DNA of 64,000 nt from the NCBI GenBank assembly GCA_910579505.1, contig CAJTTZ010000006.1, positions 124,001 through 188,000 on the forward strand, read 5' to 3'. The position numbers were made by a program, and so were the translations under genes. Positions 16,843 through 24,833 of this stretch are shown one piece after another (position 1 is the first letter of the stretch; each line of letters starts with the position of its first letter). This DNA is from an uncultured Lachnospiraceae bacterium (lineage in GTDB: Bacteria > Bacillota > Clostridia > Lachnospirales > Lachnospiraceae). The notes beneath the pieces are model-generated. The model had not been told where the DNA came from. It saw only the letters and a program-made list of their open reading frames with translations, and ran no database searches.

Positions 16843-16872
16843 GAAACGGCGCCCCTTATGGAGCGCCGTTTC
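16843..16872. terminator. GC-rich hairpin downstream of spmB
   Basis: GAAACGGCGC (16843-16852) pairs with GCGCCGTTTC (16863-16872) around a 10-base loop. It lies 78 bases after the spmB stop. Neither side has a clean T tract, so the direction of any termination is unclear. Confidence 0.45.
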
Positions 16873-16949
16873 GCATATGGTCAGCCTGCCCATCCTAATT
16901 CCAGTTCCGAAAAATTCAAGCACGGAAAAACGTTTGCCATATTTTTATT

Positions 16950-17483
16950 TCATCCAACCATCTTTCCCGCCAGCACGATACTTGCCGCAATCCCGGCGAG
17001 GGTGGCAAGCAGTGCCCCTTTCAGTGTGTAGCGTGTCTTATTGACCTTTGCCGCCAGAAAATAGACACTCATCGTATAAAAAATCGTCTCCGTACAGCTC
17101 ATCATAATGGAGGTGGTAAGGCCGATCAGGGAATCCGGCCCGTGATTCTTGAAAATATCCAGCACAAGTCCCGTAGCTGCCGAAGAAGAGAACATCTTCA
17201 CAAACATTAACGGCACCAGTTCAGCGGAAAAGCCCAGTCTGCCCGCCACGCCGCCAAAGAGCCCTCCGACAAATTCCAGGAACCCCGAGGCACGCAGAAC
17301 GCCCACCGCCACCATTAGCCCGATTAGCGTGGGCATAATCTGTATCACCGTATGAAAGCCGTCCTTTGCGCCCTTGATAAAATCCTCATACACATTGCAA
17401 TGGTTGGAAATGCCATAAGCAACGATATAAAAGAGAATGACCGGAATAATGATATTGGAAATATTGGATAAGACTGTCGCCAT
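16950..17483 (-). CDS. spmB: Spore maturation protein B
   Basis: The 177-residue product matches SpmB in length and carries the nucleoside-recognition (Gate) domain typical of this family, with five or so hydrophobic segments. Recognisable blocks are MPTLIGLMVAVGVLRASG, LVPLMFVKMFSSSAATG and SIMMSCTETIFYTMSVYF. SpmA and SpmB are inner-membrane proteins needed for spore core dehydration and heat resistance, and they are normally encoded as adjacent genes. Here the SpmA gene lies 17 kb away (34385-35083). The start at 17483 is chosen by family length; the ribosome site is weak. Confidence 0.88.
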   Translation of the reverse strand: MATVLSNISNIIIPVILFYIVAYGISNHCNVYEDFIKGAKDGFHTVIQIMPTLIGLMVAVGVLRASGFLEFVGGLFGGVAGRLGFSAELVPLMFVKMFSSSAATGLVLDIFKNHGPDSLIGLTTSIMMSCTETIFYTMSVYFLAAKVNKTRYTLKGALLATLAGIAASIVLAGKMVG

Positions 17484-17640
17484 AAGTAACCCGCAAACTG
17501 GTTTTATAAAATTTATGCAGGGGAAACTGTGTTTATCCCTGCACTGCCCATTTTGTAACATTCAGCCGGGCTTCCTCCTGCATGCAAAACTTGGAAATAT
17601 TTAAACCGAAATCATTGATAAATCAAAAAAATACTGCTAC

Positions 17641-17693
17641 CATGATATCATGTCAGAAAAAGGCTGTCGTACAGCAGACTTCGCCTGACATGA
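17641..17693. other. Palindrome and nested hairpin before the Mrr-like gene
   Basis: CATGATATCATG (17641-17652) is a perfect 12-bp palindrome. TCATGTCAG (17648-17656) pairs with CTGACATGA (17685-17693), and GCTGT/ACAGC pairs inside. It lies in the divergent spacer between spmB and the Mrr-like gene and could be an operator or leader structure. Confidence 0.35.
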
Positions 17694-17737
17694 CAGCGAA
17701 AGAAATAGCAAAACCAGAACCCGAAACGGAGACTGCC

Positions 17738-18238
17738 ATGGCACAATCAAATATAACCATTCTCGCCGCGCTGATCGGCCTGATCGCCTTTATGGCTGTC
17801 CTTGCCATCTTAATCGACCTCTATCTCCGGCGCAGAAGAGACCGCCGCATCAGTCAGATGGACGAGCTGGAAGGACATGATTTTGAATTTTTCTGCGCCG
17901 ACCTTCTACGGGCGCAGGGTTTTATCGACGTGGAGGTAACCCGCGGCAGCGGCGACTTCGGCGTGGACATTCTGGCGGAAAAGGACGGCGTTACTTATGC
18001 CGTGCAGTGCAAACGTTACAGCGGTCCCGTCGGGGTAGAAGCGGTGCTGCGCACTTACGGCGGACTTGCCTACTATGAGCGGATGGTGGGCGCCGTCATG
18101 ACGAACCAGTATTTTACCTCTCCCGCCGTGGAAGCCGCAAAAAAGCTGCGCATCCTGCTCTGGGACAGGGGATATATGGATGCCATGATCGAGGAAAATA
18201 ACCTGCTTGCAAACAAAGACAAACGAAAGGCGGAATAA
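17738..18238 (+). CDS. Membrane-anchored Mrr-like restriction endonuclease domain protein
   Basis: The product has 166 residues. Residues 5-32 are a hydrophobic helix (ITILAALIGLIAFMAVLAIL) followed by a cluster of arginines, so the nuclease domain should face the cytoplasm. Residues 50-150 form an Mrr_cat (PD-(D/E)XK) domain with the catalytic series GSGDFGVDIL and VQCKRY. Mrr-type enzymes cut modified DNA, but small membrane-tethered versions are uncharacterised. The ATG at 17738 has GGAG 6 bases upstream. It ends 3 bases before the esterase gene, so the two are co-transcribed, although no functional link is obvious. Confidence 0.82.
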   Translation: MAQSNITILAALIGLIAFMAVLAILIDLYLRRRRDRRISQMDELEGHDFEFFCADLLRAQGFIDVEVTRGSGDFGVDILAEKDGVTYAVQCKRYSGPVGVEAVLRTYGGLAYYERMVGAVMTNQYFTSPAVEAAKKLRILLWDRGYMDAMIEENNLLANKDKRKAE

Positions 18239-18241
18239 ACC

Positions 18242-19375
18242 ATGACCCATCTAAAAAAATATGCACTAAATGAAATCCCCCATTATAAGGTACACGGACG
18301 CACAGTTCCCGGATCCTGCCCGCTGCCGCTCTTTTTTAACGGAAGCGCGGTGGAATTAAACGTATCCGGCTCTGAACTTTGGGCTGATCTGGAAGTCAGT
18401 TGGCACAACGTTGATATTTGGGTGACCATAGAAATCAACAAAGAATTGACGAGCCGTCAAATGCTGACGCCGGGGAACCATTCCCTGTGCCTGTTTCGCG
18501 GCATGAGTGAAGAGCCTGTCAAAAATGTGCGCATCACCAGAGAAACACAGGCGATGGTTGAAGACGAAGACTGCTGCCTCATTGTCCACGGCTTTCAGGC
18601 GGACGGAAGCTTCCATCCCGTTCCCAAAGGAAAATACACGCTGGAATTTGTCGGCGACAGCATTACCTCAGGAGAGGGCACCTATGGGGCGAAAGGAGAT
18701 CTGGACTGGATTCCCATGTACATGAGCTACAGCCGCGATTACGCCAAAATGACGGCGGAGGCGCTCGGCGCGGATGCCTATATCATCTCCAAAGGGGGCT
18801 GGGGCGTGCTGTCCGGCTGGGACAACAACCCGGACTGCAATATTCCCTCCCGCTACGAACAGCTCTGCGGCCTTTGCTGCGGAAGCAAAAATGAAAGTCT
18901 CAGCGCATTCGCCCCCTATGATTTTACTTTGCGAAAAACGGATGCCGTGATCGTCAATCTCGGCACGAACGACGCGTCCGCCTTCCAGCAGCCCGCCTGG
19001 CACGACCCTGCCACGGGCCGGACTTTTAAACAACATTTGAACCCGGACGGCACTTTCGCAGAGGAAGACTTAAACCGCTTTAAAAACGCCGTTATCTCCT
19101 TCCTGCAGATGCTGCGAAAGCACAACCCGCAGGCACACATCATCTGGTGCTACGGCATGATCGGCTACGACCTGTCCTTCGCAATAAATGACGCCATGAT
19201 CCGCTATATGGGAGAAAGCGGCGATCACAACGTCATCTATTTACAGCTGCCCGGTCTCACTGAGGAAACCGTGGGTTCCAACAACCATCCGGGAGAGCCC
19301 TCCCAGAGACGGGCGGCACAGGTGCTGATTGAATATCTGCAGGACTATTTCTCCAAAGTAACTGCAACCAGTTAA
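18242..19375 (+). CDS. SGNH-hydrolase, CE2-type carbohydrate acetylesterase
   Basis: The product has 377 residues. It has the two-domain layout of CE2 acetylxylan and glucomannan esterases: an N-terminal beta-rich domain (about 1-125) and a C-terminal SGNH hydrolase fold. The nucleophile is Ser140 in FVGDSITSGEG, the oxyanion Asn is in NLGTNDAS, and the catalytic His is His349 in NNHPGEPS. No signal peptide is present, so it probably acts inside the cell on imported acetylated oligosaccharides. It directly follows the Mrr-like gene and ends at a bidirectional terminator shared with the fructokinase gene. Confidence 0.85.
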   Translation: MTHLKKYALNEIPHYKVHGRTVPGSCPLPLFFNGSAVELNVSGSELWADLEVSWHNVDIWVTIEINKELTSRQMLTPGNHSLCLFRGMSEEPVKNVRITRETQAMVEDEDCCLIVHGFQADGSFHPVPKGKYTLEFVGDSITSGEGTYGAKGDLDWIPMYMSYSRDYAKMTAEALGADAYIISKGGWGVLSGWDNNPDCNIPSRYEQLCGLCCGSKNESLSAFAPYDFTLRKTDAVIVNLGTNDASAFQQPAWHDPATGRTFKQHLNPDGTFAEEDLNRFKNAVISFLQMLRKHNPQAHIIWCYGMIGYDLSFAINDAMIRYMGESGDHNVIYLQLPGLTEETVGSNNHPGEPSQRRAAQVLIEYLQDYFSKVTATS

Positions 19376-19398
19376 ATCCACTCCCGTTTCACCGTGCA

Positions 19399-19435
19399 GG
19401 AAAAACAATGCTGCTCCGCAGCCGCTTGTTTTTCC
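19399..19435. terminator. Bidirectional terminator between esterase and fructokinase genes
   Basis: GGAAAAACAA (19399-19408) pairs with TTGTTTTTCC (19426-19435), with an inner stem GCTGC/GCAGC. Both strands end in a T-rich arm, so it can stop the two convergent transcripts. Its sequence type recurs at 41303 and 55459. Confidence 0.8.
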
Positions 19436-19441
19436 TTGGCA

Positions 19442-20308
19442 CTATAGCTCCATCATCCCCAGTTTCAGAGCACCCATGATGCCCTGCTTGTCGTCCAGAC
19501 TCTGCACCACGATATAGCTGTCCAGATCTTCCAGCTCCTTTGTCTTGATGTAGCCGTTTAGCAGCTCCTTGAACTTCGCGCGCACCATGGGCAGGAGCTG
19601 GGTCTGGTGCATCACGCCGCCGCCAAGAATTATACGCTGCGGGGATACCATCACCGTATAGTCCACGAGCGCCTGCGCGATATAATACGCCTCCATCTCC
19701 CAAACTTCCTCCCTATCGGCAAGCTCGACTGCTTTCTTCCCCCATCTTCCCTCAATGGCAGGCCCTGCCGCCAGTCCTTCCATGCAGTTTTTATGGAAAG
19801 GGCAGAAACCCTCATATGTGTCATTCGGTAGCTTATTCAACAAAATATGGCCGCCTTCCGGGTGCATCATACCGTGCAGGAGATTGCCGTCCACAATCAC
19901 GCCGACGCCAACGCCGGTGCCGATTGTGATATAAATGCAGCTATGCAGTCCCTTTGCGATACCCCATGTATATTCTCCAAGGGCGGAACCGTTCACATCC
20001 GTATCAAACCCGACCGGCACGCCAAGCTCCTTTTTAAACGCCCCCACAATATTATAATTCTGCCAGGCAAGCTTAGGCGTGGTCGTGATATAACCGTATG
20101 TATCCGAATCCCTGTTCACGTCAATCGGTCCAAAACAGCCGATACCCAGCGCTTCAATCTCTTTTCCCCTGAAAAAGGAAAACAGCTTCGGAACTGTAAT
20201 CTCCGGCGTCTCTGTAGGAATCGAAATCTGCTCCAGAATCTCACCGTTCTCATTGCCGATGGCGCACACCATCTTGGTTCCGCCTGCCTCCAATGCCCCT
20301 AATATCAT
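19442..20308 (-). CDS. scrK: ROK-family fructokinase
   Basis: The product has 288 residues, a usual length for this group. Features are the N-terminal phosphate loop ALEAGGTKMVCAIG, the ATP and sugar site block GIGCFGPIDVN, the catalytic region ITIGTGVGVGVIVDG, and the zinc-binding ROK signature HPEGGHILLNK followed by the Cys/His series FCPFHKNCMEG. It should phosphorylate fructose, or mannose, at C6 using ATP in the cytoplasm. The start has GGAGGAGC upstream. No sucrose or fructose transporter is next to it; the furanose-type ABC transporter 12 kb away is in a family that includes fructose importers. Confidence 0.85.
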   Translation of the reverse strand: MILGALEAGGTKMVCAIGNENGEILEQISIPTETPEITVPKLFSFFRGKEIEALGIGCFGPIDVNRDSDTYGYITTTPKLAWQNYNIVGAFKKELGVPVGFDTDVNGSALGEYTWGIAKGLHSCIYITIGTGVGVGVIVDGNLLHGMMHPEGGHILLNKLPNDTYEGFCPFHKNCMEGLAAGPAIEGRWGKKAVELADREEVWEMEAYYIAQALVDYTVMVSPQRIILGGGVMHQTQLLPMVRAKFKELLNGYIKTKELEDLDSYIVVQSLDDKQGIMGALKLGMMEL

Positions 20309-20413
20309 ATTGCTCCTCCATTCCGGGGCATTGCCCGCCCCTCTTTATTTGTACTGCTCCGGCACGCCTATCCGCAAAGCGTGCATTCGCGCTGCTTCAT
20401 CTGAATCTAAAAC

Positions 20414-21778
20414 TCAACCTGCAATCTCCCTCGCCACAAACACGCCGCTGGCGGACGCGTGGGACAGGGAATGGGTCACGCCGCTGCCATCCCCGATAAT
20501 ATAAAGCCCTTTGTGCTTCGTCTCGAGATGTTCGTCGATCTCCACTTCCATATTGTAAAACTTAACCTCCACGCCGTACAGCAGGGTGTCATCGTTTGCC
20601 GTGCCGGGCGCAATCTTGTCAAGGGCATAGATCATCTCAATAATACCGTCGAGAATCCGCTTCGGGAGGACAAGGCTTAAGTCCCCCGGCGTAGCGGCCA
20701 GCGTAGGCTCGATAATTCCTTCCTCAATCCGCTTGGCGTTGCTTCTTCTGCCCCTCACCAGATCCCCGAACCGCTGCACGATCACACCACCGCCCAGCAT
20801 ATTGGAAAGTCTGGCAATACTTTCCCCGTAACCGTTGCTGTCCTTAAAAGGCTCCGAAAAATGCTTCGCCACAAGAAGCGCAAAATTTGTATTTTCCGTC
20901 TGTTTCTCCGCGCCCTCATAGCTGTGGCCGTTCACCGTTACAATGCCGTTGGTATTCTCATTGACCACAATGCCATGGGGATTCATGCAGAAAGTCCTCA
21001 CGCTGTCCTCAAACTTCTCTGTGCGGTAGACGATCTTACTCTCATAGAGCTCGTCCGTCAGATGGGAGAAAATCACCGCCGGAAGTTCCACGCGCACACC
21101 GATATCCACACGGTTTGATTTCGTGTTGATGGCAAGATCTTCACAGACTTTCTCCATCCACTTACTGCCGCTTCTCCCCACAGAAATGACACATTTGTCA
21201 CATTCATAGGCATCCTTCTCGCAAACCACACGGTAACCGTCCTCGGTCCGCTCCACCGACCGCACCGGGGTGTCAAAGTAAAATTCCACTTTCTCCCTTA
21301 AATCTGCATACAGGTTCTCCAGAACCACATAATTGATGTCCGTCCCCAGATGGCGCACGGAAGCGTCCAGCAGATTCAGGCTATTCTGCAGGCACAGCTT
21401 CTTAAAATGGGTGCCCGCCGTGGAATACAGTTTCGTCCCCGCGCCGCCATATTTCATATTGATCTCGTCCACATAGCGCATCAGCTCTATCGCCTTTTTC
21501 TTACCGACATATTCGTGGAGCGTGCCGCCGAAATCGTTGGTGATATTGTATTTCCCGTCAGAAAAAGCGCCCGCGCCGCCAAAACCGCTCATAATCGAGC
21601 AGCTGGGGCATCCTATGCAGGATTTCACCTTATCGCCGTCTATGGGGCAGTGCCGCTTTTCCAGCGCATGTCCCGCCTCAAATACCGCTATCTTTAAATC
21701 CGATCTTTTCTGTGTCAGCTCGTATGCCGAGTAAATGCCACCCGGTCCCGCGCCGACAATGATCACATCATATCTCAT
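20414..21778 (-). CDS. FAD-dependent oxidoreductase (COG2509-type)
   Basis: The product has 454 residues. The N-terminal Rossmann motif VIIVGAGPGGIYSAYEL binds FAD, and the C-terminal motif GLYIIGDGSGVTHSLSHASA closes the FAD site. A cluster of four cysteines (CPIDGDKVKSCIGCPSC, residues 43-59) precedes SGFGGAGAFSDGKYN, which is typical of this uncharacterised dehydrogenase group and could be redox-active or metal-binding. Substrate and partner are unknown. The start is the ATG at 21778 with a GGGGGA tract about 11 bases upstream. The gap on its left (20309-20413) holds no gene. Confidence 0.82.
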   Translation of the reverse strand: MRYDVIIVGAGPGGIYSAYELTQKRSDLKIAVFEAGHALEKRHCPIDGDKVKSCIGCPSCSIMSGFGGAGAFSDGKYNITNDFGGTLHEYVGKKKAIELMRYVDEINMKYGGAGTKLYSTAGTHFKKLCLQNSLNLLDASVRHLGTDINYVVLENLYADLREKVEFYFDTPVRSVERTEDGYRVVCEKDAYECDKCVISVGRSGSKWMEKVCEDLAINTKSNRVDIGVRVELPAVIFSHLTDELYESKIVYRTEKFEDSVRTFCMNPHGIVVNENTNGIVTVNGHSYEGAEKQTENTNFALLVAKHFSEPFKDSNGYGESIARLSNMLGGGVIVQRFGDLVRGRRSNAKRIEEGIIEPTLAATPGDLSLVLPKRILDGIIEMIYALDKIAPGTANDDTLLYGVEVKFYNMEVEIDEHLETKHKGLYIIGDGSGVTHSLSHASASGVFVAREIAG

Positions 21779-21826
21779 ATTTCACAGTCCCCCAATCCCT
21801 CTGCCGCCGTCCTAAAACTGTTTCCG

Positions 21827-22597
21827 TCAATCCTGCGCAGTCAGACTCCGCACCGCCTCCACAGCCACGCGGATTGCCATGTCCGTATCATGCACCACCG
21901 GGTTTTCCAGCCCAAGCTTCTCCCGTTCCTGATTTGCTACTACGAGAAAGCAGGCTCCTGCTCTCACCCGTAGATAACTTGCCACCGTAAAAAGCGCCGC
22001 CGATTCCATTTCGGAAGCCAGACAACCCAGTCTTTTCCATGCTTCCCATTTATTCATCAGTTCATAACATACCGGCTTCGTTTCCGGCTCGTGCTGTCCG
22101 TAAAAAGAATCCTTGGCCTGCACTACGCCTGTATGAAAGCGGCATCCCTTGGCCCGCGCTGCATCCACCAGCGCGTTTGTCACCTCCAGATTGGCCACCG
22201 CCGGAAACTCAATGGGCGCGTACTCCCTGCTCGTCCCCTCCATGCGGATGGACCCGGTGGCTATCACAACATCTCCGCTCCTGACCTCCGTCTGCATACC
22301 GCCACAGGTACCGATGCGGAGAAAAGTGTCCGCGCCGCAGCGCACAAGCTCCTCCATGGCGATAGCCGCCGATGGACCGCCTATTCCCGTCGAAGTCACA
22401 CTGACCTTTATCCCGTCCAGCGTTCCGGTATAAGTAATGTATTCCCTGTTATCCGCTATCAGAACAGGATTTTCAAAGTACTGCGCAATCTTCACGCAGC
22501 GCTTGGGATCTCCTGGCATAATCACATAGCGCCCCACTTCGCCCGCCGCTACCTGTATATGATACTGTCTGCTCGCATCTTCCGAGTAATTCTTCAT
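21827..22597 (-). CDS. udp: Uridine phosphorylase
   Basis: The product has 256 residues, close to E. coli Udp. It shows the PNP_UDP_1 features: the phosphate site [11 protein letters not shown], the conserved block [31 protein letters not shown], and the nucleoside-site motif [14 protein letters not shown]. It should cleave uridine with phosphate to uracil and ribose-1-phosphate in the cytoplasm. The ATG at 22597 has GGGGG 5 bases upstream; a longer in-frame start 45 bases upstream lacks one. It is next to the FAD oxidoreductase gene in the same direction, 48 bases away, so the two may share a transcript. Confidence 0.88.
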   Translation of the reverse strand: MKNYSEDASRQYHIQVAAGEVGRYVIMPGDPKRCVKIAQYFENPVLIADNREYITYTGTLDGIKVSVTSTGIGGPSAAIAMEELVRCGADTFLRIGTCGGMQTEVRSGDVVIATGSIRMEGTSREYAPIEFPAVANLEVTNALVDAARAKGCRFHTGVVQAKDSFYGQHEPETKPVCYELMNKWEAWKRLGCLASEMESAALFTVASYLRVRAGACFLVVANQEREKLGLENPVVHDTDMAIRVAVEAVRSLTAQD

Positions 22598-22699
22598 ACG
22601 AACCCCCTTCTCTCTATCGCTGTATAACATCCGATCCGTCAAATTCCCTATTTCAATTATACAGATTTACCGCGGTAAAAGAAAGACATTCTTAGTATT

Positions 22700-23197
22700 T
22701 TATGCCGTCCACTCTATCGTTCCACAACCTATCTTATCACCGGCATTCCCGGCCGGCTGTGAGGTAAAGTCATCGGGTTTCTCATGGATAATCACTGATC
22801 TTCCAATAATTTCCTGTATGGTATATCTCTTATCATAAAAAACGCTAAACGCATATCCCTCATTGCCAAGAAGGGGCGGCATATCGCCTGCGTGATCGGG
22901 ATGCAGCGCATTTTGGGGATTGTAATGCAGTCCCGTATGGCTGAAATGATCGCTGCAGTCTCCTGATTCGTGTATATGCATGGCATAGAAATTGCTGGAA
23001 CCCGGAAGATTATTGTTGGGAAGCCCGAAAATTTCAGCCTCCACCAGCACACCCCCGTAGCTTGTGTGATAAAACCTGACCGCGCCGCTCAAATCAGGAT
23101 ATTGTTCACTGCCGTTCACCCATGCGATGGCTCCCGGATGGCTGCGGAGCAAAAGCTGCGTAAATACAGTTCTCGGTGTAACATCATAATTGGACAT
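22700..23197 (-). CDS. Cu/Zn superoxide dismutase family protein without a signal peptide
   Basis: The product has 165 residues. The SodC metal site is recognisable: MHIHESGDC (two Cu ligands and the disulfide Cys), HFSHTGLHYNPQNALHPDHAGD (bridging and Zn ligands) and VIIHEKPDDFTSQPAGNAGDKIGCG. Spacing between the blocks fits the family. Normal bacterial SodC is exported, whereas this protein starts directly with MSNYDVTPRTVFTQLL and has no signal or lipobox. It is therefore probably cytoplasmic or has a changed role. The start has GGGAG upstream. It is transcribed alone. Confidence 0.82.
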   Translation of the reverse strand: MSNYDVTPRTVFTQLLLRSHPGAIAWVNGSEQYPDLSGAVRFYHTSYGGVLVEAEIFGLPNNNLPGSSNFYAMHIHESGDCSDHFSHTGLHYNPQNALHPDHAGDMPPLLGNEGYAFSVFYDKRYTIQEIIGRSVIIHEKPDDFTSQPAGNAGDKIGCGTIEWTA

Positions 23198-23259
23198 AAG
23201 AAAACTCCCATGTGTTTTAAGTTATTTTATGATGCTTTTCCGAAGTGGTGCATTTTAAG

Positions 23260-23772
23260 TTAACCGAAATGCCTCCCCAGCAGAAACTCCGTCCCTCCCA
23301 CAACCTGATCCGATATCAGCAGGAGCTTACTCTTCAAAAACGGCGAAAGCGCTTCCCTGGCCGCCTGCATGTCCGCAACTTCATTATTCCCATCCGTAAA
23401 TACCAGCACCACCTTGCTTCTCGCATGAAATTTCCTGAGATAGGCAAACAAATCCTCATACCGCTTTTTCTGCGGGCAGCAGCGGTAATCCTGAAACGCT
23501 CCTCCCGTCAGAAGCATTGCCATCGGCGCCAAACGGGTCGTCATCTCCGATCCCCAGTACACCAGATTTAACCGCACATTTCTGAATATGTCATTACTCC
23601 GCTTCAACGCCCTGACCACCGAAGCTGCCGCATCCTGAAAATCCTCCTGCTTCAGGGACATATCAATCACCATCGTCATTTCCAGATTTCCACCGCGGTA
23701 GTTCCCCGGCACATGCAGAATAGCATCTACCCTCTTTGCAATTTGCAGCGCGCCTATTTCTGTGAGTTCCAT
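23260..23772 (-). CDS. Degenerate vWA-like protein
   Basis: The product has 170 residues. The order of beta strands is compatible with a von Willebrand A fold: TMVIDMSLKQEDF near residue 34 sits where a MIDAS DxSxS motif would be, and VVLVFTDGNNEVAD near residue 120 where the second metal-site loop would be. The first motif is altered (DMSLK), so metal binding is uncertain. I do not recognise a specific function. The start has GGAGG 10 bases upstream. It diverges from the hemerythrin gene, whose promoter must lie within the 148-base spacer. Confidence 0.6.
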   Translation of the reverse strand: MELTEIGALQIAKRVDAILHVPGNYRGGNLEMTMVIDMSLKQEDFQDAAASVVRALKRSNDIFRNVRLNLVYWGSEMTTRLAPMAMLLTGGAFQDYRCCPQKKRYEDLFAYLRKFHARSKVVLVFTDGNNEVADMQAAREALSPFLKSKLLLISDQVVGGTEFLLGRHFG

Positions 23773-23920
23773 ACGTTTTCATCCTCCACACCAACATAGT
23801 CTGCCCTTCCGGCAAATAAAATACGACACCCTTCCCCACGCTTCGACATATAGTATAGCAAAAGAAAAAACCACTTGTGAACCCAAAAAGCCTTTGCAAG
23901 TACTGGAGCAGGGAGCAGAA

Positions 23921-24799
23921 ATGTCCAAAGAAGCGGAATGGGACAAACGATTTAATATCGGCATTGATTCCATCGACAAAGCACACCGAAAGCTCTTTTC
24001 CATCGTGCACAAATTAATCGAACTGAGTAAGGATAAAAGCAGCGGACAATGGGCCTGTGCCGAAGGAATCAAATACTTTAAAAATTACGCCGTGAAACAC
24101 TTCGCAGACGAGGAAGCATACATGCGGTCAATCGACTACAAAGGATATGAAATACACAAACGCCTGCATGACGATATGCGTCAAAAAACACTGCCGGCCC
24201 TCGAAAAGGATCTCACGGAGTCCGGCTATTCCGAGGAATCCATCCATCACTTTATCGGCATCTGCATCGGATGGCTCACCGCCCATATTATAATCGAAGA
24301 CCGCGCTATCGCCGGCCTGATTTCAAACAAATGGAAGACCGACCATGCCGGAGCGGACATGGATGCGCTGGAAAATGCGCTGTCTGGCACCATACACGAA
24401 ATCTTCCGGCTTCCGACAGAAATCGTCAGCGAACATTACAGCGGAGAAAGCTTTGGCAAAAGTATGATTATCCGGCTGACCTACCTTACCGCAGACCAGG
24501 AGGAAGTCCAGATTTTTATGGCGCTGGAAGAAAGCCTTGTCCTCCGGGCTGTAAGTTCTATTCTGAATGTACCCCTAAATAAAATGGATCAGCTTGTCAT
24601 GGCTATCGGAAAAGAACTTGCCGTGCGAATCGCAGAGCAGGTTGCCATACGCTGTAACCTGGCCCTGCGGTATCATCTCAAAAGCAGTCACTTTATGACC
24701 CCCGAACAGTTCCGGCAGGCATTTTACGCAGGCAATTTCGACTACAGCCTGCTTTTCAATACCGGGCGCGGTTACTTTGCTTTTGTCGTGGGCCTTTGA
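23921..24799 (+). CDS. Bacteriohemerythrin fused to a CheX/CheC-like domain
   Basis: The product has 292 residues. Residues 1-135 are a hemerythrin domain with the di-iron ligands visible: His in DSIDKAHRKLF, HFADEE, HKRLHDD and the terminal TAHIIIED pair. Residues 145-290 look like a CheX/CheC-type phosphatase domain (MDALENALSGTIHEIF, GKELAVRIAEQVAIRCN). Hemerythrin binds O2 reversibly or stores iron, and CheX-type domains dephosphorylate CheY, so the fusion suggests oxygen- or redox-tuned signalling. The ATG at 23921 has GGGAGC upstream; longer in-frame starts have no support. The second domain's activity is inferred from weak similarity. Confidence 0.75.
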   Translation: MSKEAEWDKRFNIGIDSIDKAHRKLFSIVHKLIELSKDKSSGQWACAEGIKYFKNYAVKHFADEEAYMRSIDYKGYEIHKRLHDDMRQKTLPALEKDLTESGYSEESIHHFIGICIGWLTAHIIIEDRAIAGLISNKWKTDHAGADMDALENALSGTIHEIFRLPTEIVSEHYSGESFGKSMIIRLTYLTADQEEVQIFMALEESLVLRAVSSILNVPLNKMDQLVMAIGKELAVRIAEQVAIRCNLALRYHLKSSHFMTPEQFRQAFYAGNFDYSLLFNTGRGYFAFVVGL

Positions 24800-24833
24800 A
24801 GCAGTCCGATGCCATTCGTCCGGGGCGTTTTTT

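Noticed and set aside
16730..17044. 104-codon plus-strand frame over the spacer and spmB 3' end
   Set aside because: It overlaps the hairpin and the spmB coding region antisense and has no ribosome site.
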